A stretch of 64,000 nt of DNA from Paraburkholderia sediminicola (GTDB lineage Bacteria > Pseudomonadota > Gammaproteobacteria > Burkholderiales > Burkholderiaceae): the NCBI RefSeq assembly GCF_902859805.1, contig NZ_CADIKC010000013.1, positions 1-64,000 on the forward strand. The letters run 5' to 3'. Under the pieces are notes generated by a model, which saw only the letters and a list, made by a program, of their open reading frames with translations, had not been told where the DNA came from and searched no databases. Shown in pieces: positions 60,716-64,000 of the stretch (positions within the stretch are counted from its first letter, which is position 1; every line of letters starts with the position of its first letter). The position numbers and the translations under genes were made by a program.

Positions 60716-61423
60716 ATGGCACGGCTTGCACGTCTCTATGTCCCTGACCAGCCGCAGCACGTCATCCTCCGTGGACTCGATCAGCAGCCCGCATTCGTCG
60801 ACGACCAGGACTACGAGCTTTTCATCGACTGTTTAAAAGCGGCTTCACGCGACCATCACCTGTCCATCCACGCGTACGCGTTGATGCCTGGCTCCGTTCA
60901 ACTGCTCGTTACGCCCACGGAGGAGTCGAGCCTGCCGAAGGCAATGCAGGCGGTGGGGCGCCGCTACGTGGCGCACTTCAACCGGCGATACGCGCGCCGC
61001 GGCACCCTGTGGGAGGGCCGCTACCGCGCCACGGTCATTGAAGGCGAGCGGTATTTCCTGCTGGCGAGCCGCGTGGTCGAGATGTCGCCGGTGCGCGCCG
61101 GGCTTGTAAGCGCGCCCGAGGACTACCGCTGGTCGAGCTACCGCCATCACATCGGCCTCACGCTCGACAGCCTGATCACCGACCACCCGTTGTACTGGTC
61201 GCTCGGCAACACGCCGTTCGAACGGCAACGTGCCTACCGTGAGCTGTGCGAGCAACCGCTCGACGAGCGTGAAGCCAGTCAGCTTCAGCAGGCCACCCTG
61301 AAAGGCTGGGTTCTGGGGAGCGACACCTACCGCGAATGGGCGGCGCGGGCCGCCAACCGGCGCGTTTCGCCGCTGCCGCGCGGGCGGCCGCGCAAGGTCC
61401 GCGAAACGCCGCAGACGCAATAA
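60716..61423 (+). CDS. REP-associated tyrosine transposase-like protein, catalytic residues lost
   Basis: A 235-residue protein of the RAYT/IS200-like Y1 transposase family: QHVILRG (14-20), MQAVGRRYVAHFNRRYARRGTLWEGRYRA (77-105) and SPVRAGLVSAPEDYRWSSYRHH (124-145) are diagnostic. The HUH motif, normally PNHVH, reads P58 G59 S60 V61 Q62, and the catalytic Tyr before NPVRAG is Val120 in RVVEMSPVRAG. A C-terminal PRGRPRK (221-227) looks like an AT-hook. The frame is intact. No flanking REP or insertion-sequence ends were seen, so a domesticated DNA-binding role is plausible. Confidence 0.85.
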   Translation: MARLARLYVPDQPQHVILRGLDQQPAFVDDQDYELFIDCLKAASRDHHLSIHAYALMPGSVQLLVTPTEESSLPKAMQAVGRRYVAHFNRRYARRGTLWEGRYRATVIEGERYFLLASRVVEMSPVRAGLVSAPEDYRWSSYRHHIGLTLDSLITDHPLYWSLGNTPFERQRAYRELCEQPLDEREASQLQQATLKGWVLGSDTYREWAARAANRRVSPLPRGRPRKVRETPQTQ

Positions 61424-61451
61424 AGCGTTCCGCATCAAAGGGCTACACCCG

Positions 61452-61480
61452 AAACGGCATCTTCGCATGCCGTTTTCTTT
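61452..61480 (+). terminator. Terminator after the transposase-like gene
   Basis: AAACGGCAT (61452-61460) pairs with ATGCCGTTT (61467-61475) around CTTCGC, followed by TCTTTT. It isolates this gene from gltB. Confidence 0.85.
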
Positions 61481-61561
61481 TGCACCTTTTTGATATGGCA
61501 CCAATAAAAAATAGCCGCAATGCACCAACTTGATAATTGGGGTTCGAACATCACGTTTTAT

Positions 61562-61591
61562 TTGCTATTACGTTGATTCGTCGCGTATATT
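61562..61591 (+). promoter_or_regulatory. Candidate gltB promoter
   Basis: TTGCTA (61562-61567) and TATATT (61586-61591) are 18 bp apart, 130 bases before gltB, within a local AT-rich stretch (about 61495-61600). The rest of the 297-base gap after the terminator contains no gene. Confidence 0.5.
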
Positions 61592-61720
61592 CCGAATTCC
61601 GGCACTTTTGGCACGCGTAGCATTCAAGCGTACTGAGTCGCCGACGCGGTTGCGGTCCGCACTGCGGCAATAGAAAAACGGTTTTAACGGCCTGTCCGGC
61701 CCCTCACAGACGGTGTCCCC

Positions 61721-64000
61721 ATGAACGACCACCAGCAACCGACTCATCCGGTTCCCGCCGCGCAAGGTCTGTACGACCCGCAAAACGAACATGACGCCTG
61801 CGGCGTCGGCTTCGTCGCTCACATCAAGGGCAAGAAAAGCCACGAGATCATCGAGCAAGGCCTGAAGATTCTCGAGAACCTCGACCACCGGGGCGCCGTC
61901 GGCGCCGATCCGCTGATGGGCGACGGCGCGGGCATCCTGATCCAGATTCCGGACGGTTTCTATCGTGAGGAAATGGCCAAGCAGGGCGTCGTGCTGCCGC
62001 CGAACGGCGAGTACGGCGTCGGCATGGTCTTCCTGCCGAAGGAACATGCATCGCGTCTCGCCTGCGAACAGGAGCTGGAACGCACGGTGAAGGCCGAAGG
62101 CCAGGTCGTGCTGGGCTGGCGCGACGTGCCGGTCGACCACACCATGCCGATTTCGCCCACCGTCAAGGCGAGCGAGCCGCTGATCCGCCAGATCTTCATC
62201 GGCCGCGGCAAGGACATCATGGTGACCGACGCGCTCGAGCGGAAGCTGTACGTGATCCGCAAGACCGCGAGCCACCGCATCCAGGCGCTCAAGCTCAAGC
62301 ACGGCAAGGAATACTTCGTGCCGTCGTGCTCGGCGCGCACGGTCGTCTACAAGGGGCTGCTGCTGGCGGGCCAGGTCGGCGTGTATTACCGCGACCTGCA
62401 GGACGAGCGCACGGTGTCGGCGCTGGCGCTGGTGCACCAGCGCTTCTCGACCAACACGTTCCCTGCGTGGGAACTGGCTCACCCGTACCGCATGATCGCC
62501 CACAACGGCGAAATCAACACGGTGAAGGGCAACGTCAACTGGCTGAACGCCCGCACCGGCGCGATCGCGTCGCACGTGCTCGGCGACGATCTGCCGAAGC
62601 TGTGGCCGCTGATCTACCCGGGCCAATCCGACACGGCATCGTTCGACAACTGTCTCGAACTGCTGGTGATGGCCGGCTACCCGCTCGTCCACGCCGTGAT
62701 GATGATGATCCCGGAAGCGTGGGAACAGCACACGCTGATGGACGACAATCGCCGCGCGTTCTACGAATACCACGCCGCGATGATGGAGCCGTGGGACGGC
62801 CCCGCTGCGATCGCCTTCACCGACGGCCGTCAGATCGGCGCGACGCTCGACCGTAACGGTCTGCGTCCGGCGCGCTACATCGTTACTGACGACGACCTGG
62901 TCATCATGGCCTCGGAAGCGGGCACGCTGCCTATCCCCGAGTCGAAGATCGTCAAGAAGTGGCGTCTGCAGCCGGGCAAGATGTTCCTGATCGACATGGA
63001 GCACGGCCGCATCATCGACGACAAGGAACTGAAGGACAATCTCGCCAACGCCAAGCCGTACAAGAGCTGGATCGACGCCGTGCGTATCAAGCTCGACGAA
63101 ATCGAGGCGAAGGCCGAAGACGTCGCGACGGAACGCCGCGAAGCCGCTGCTTTGCTGGATCGTCAGCAGGCGTTCGGCTACACGCAGGAAGACCTCAAGT
63201 TCCTGATGGCGCCGATGGCGCAAGCCGGCGAAGAAGCCGTCGGTTCGATGGGCAACGACTCGCCGCTGGCGGTCATGTCCAACAAGAACAAGACGCTCTA
63301 TCACTACTTCAAGCAGCTGTTCGCGCAAGTCACGAACCCGCCGATCGACCCGATCCGTGAAAACATGGTGATGTCGCTGGTGTCGTTCGTCGGTCCGAAG
63401 CCGAACCTGCTGGACACGAACAACATCAACCCGCCGATGCGCCTCGAAGTGTCGCAGCCGGTGCTCGACTTCAAGGACATCGCGAAGATCCGCGCGATCG
63501 ATCAGTACACCGGCGGCAAGTTCAGCTCGTACGAACTGAACATTTGCTACCCGGTAGCCTGGGGCAAGGAAGGCATCGAAGCGCGCCTGGCTTCGCTGTG
63601 CGCGGAAGCCGTCGATGCGGTCAAGTCCGGCTACAACATGCTGATCGTGTCGGACCGCAAGACCGACCGCGACAACGTCGCAATCCCGGCATTGCTGGCC
63701 ACCGCCGCGATCCACACGCACCTCGTCCAGCACGGTCTGCGCACGAGCGCGGGCCTCGTCGTGGAAACCGGCTCGGCGCGCGAAACGCACCACTTCGCGT
63801 TGCTCGCGGGTTACGGCGCGGAAGCCGTGCACCCGTACCTCGCAATGGAAACGCTCGGCCAGCTCGCGGCCGGCCTGAAGGGCGACCTGTCGGCGGAAAA
63901 GGCGGTCTACAACTTCACCAAGGCAGTCGGCAAGGGCCTGATGAAGGTCATGTCGAAGATGGGCATTTCGACCTACATGTCGTACACCGGCGCGCAGATT
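61721..64000 (+). CDS. gltB: Glutamate synthase large subunit (5' part)
   Basis: The first 760 codons of GltB; the gene continues past the window. Cys27 in DACGVGF is the N-terminal nucleophile of the class II glutaminase domain, exposed after removal of a 26-residue propeptide. Glutaminase motifs HQRFSTNTFPAW, AHNGEINT and DRNGLRPARY follow, then the central domain from about residue 480. With GltD it makes two glutamates from glutamine and 2-oxoglutarate using NADPH. ATG 61721 has no strong Shine-Dalgarno. The upstream neighbour is the transposase-like gene. Confidence 0.96.
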   Translation, partial: MNDHQQPTHPVPAAQGLYDPQNEHDACGVGFVAHIKGKKSHEIIEQGLKILENLDHRGAVGADPLMGDGAGILIQIPDGFYREEMAKQGVVLPPNGEYGVGMVFLPKEHASRLACEQELERTVKAEGQVVLGWRDVPVDHTMPISPTVKASEPLIRQIFIGRGKDIMVTDALERKLYVIRKTASHRIQALKLKHGKEYFVPSCSARTVVYKGLLLAGQVGVYYRDLQDERTVSALALVHQRFSTNTFPAWELAHPYRMIAHNGEINTVKGNVNWLNARTGAIASHVLGDDLPKLWPLIYPGQSDTASFDNCLELLVMAGYPLVHAVMMMIPEAWEQHTLMDDNRRAFYEYHAAMMEPWDGPAAIAFTDGRQIGATLDRNGLRPARYIVTDDDLVIMASEAGTLPIPESKIVKKWRLQPGKMFLIDMEHGRIIDDKELKDNLANAKPYKSWIDAVRIKLDEIEAKAEDVATERREAAALLDRQQAFGYTQEDLKFLMAPMAQAGEEAVGSMGNDSPLAVMSNKNKTLYHYFKQLFAQVTNPPIDPIRENMVMSLVSFVGPKPNLLDTNNINPPMRLEVSQPVLDFKDIAKIRAIDQYTGGKFSSYELNICYPVAWGKEGIEARLASLCAEAVDAVKSGYNMLIVSDRKTDRDNVAIPALLATAAIHTHLVQHGLRTSAGLVVETGSARETHHFALLAGYGAEAVHPYLAMETLGQLAAGLKGDLSAEKAVYNFTKAVGKGLMKVMSKMGISTYMSYTGAQI

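Noticed and set aside
61609..61626. TTGGCACGCGTAGCAT upstream of gltB as a sigma-54 promoter
   Set aside because: The spacing between GG and GC is 8 instead of the required 10 bases.

Overview
This window is a conserved core-genome stretch from a GC-rich betaproteobacterium, most likely a Burkholderia/Paraburkholderia-type Burkholderiaceae. The evidence is the family-typical protein sequences, the gene order rRNA operon - tRNA-Tyr/Gly/Thr - tuf - tRNA-Trp - secE-nusG-rplKAJL-rpoBC-recQ-rpsLG-fusA-tuf-S10-spc-alpha, and strong G/C preference at third codon positions. The genus is an inference; no database search was possible.

Layout. 1-1901: the 3' end of a 5S rRNA gene, its terminator, a strong promoter, tRNA-Tyr, tRNA-Gly, tRNA-Thr, the first EF-Tu gene and tRNA-Trp. 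1938-14154: secE-nusG, the L11/L1 and L10/L7/L12 units with an L10-type leader, and the RNA polymerase genes rpoB and rpoC, closed by a strong terminator. 14406-16253: recQ, placed between rpoC and rpsL. 16475-20983: the str operon (rpsL, rpsG, fusA, second tuf). 21111-35807: the S10, spc and alpha ribosomal-protein clusters with secY, infA, rpmJ and rpoA. Several gaps hold hairpins and promoters with palindromes over the -10 box.

35992-64000: housekeeping genes in small units on both strands: cutA-dsbD; hemB and engB (minus strand); a diheme cytochrome c4, then resB-ccsB (System II cytochrome c maturation); msrP-msrQ (periplasmic methionine sulfoxide repair); lptM-lysA (minus), cyaY (plus), mrcA (minus); the type IV pilus/secretin cluster pilM-pilN-pilO(P)-pilQ followed by aroK-aroB-dgt; a DUF883/ElaB-like membrane protein and an OmpW-family porin (minus); a REP-associated-transposase-like gene; and the 5' part of gltB, which runs off the end.

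Functional logic. The first 36 kb encodes transcription (RpoA, RpoB, RpoC, NusG), translation (elongation factors, IF-1, about 30 ribosomal proteins) and protein export (SecE, SecY). The remainder is envelope redox and cytochrome assembly, heme synthesis, cell-wall synthesis, pilus/secretin assembly, and shikimate, lysine and glutamate metabolism. I see no prophage, integrative element, CRISPR array or defence island. The best candidates for a second look are the transposase-like protein that has lost its catalytic residues yet appears intact beside gltB, a PilO-PilP fusion, hairpin/promoter composite elements in the ribosomal clusters, an orphan terminator that may end a small RNA, and the near-perfect tuf duplication.
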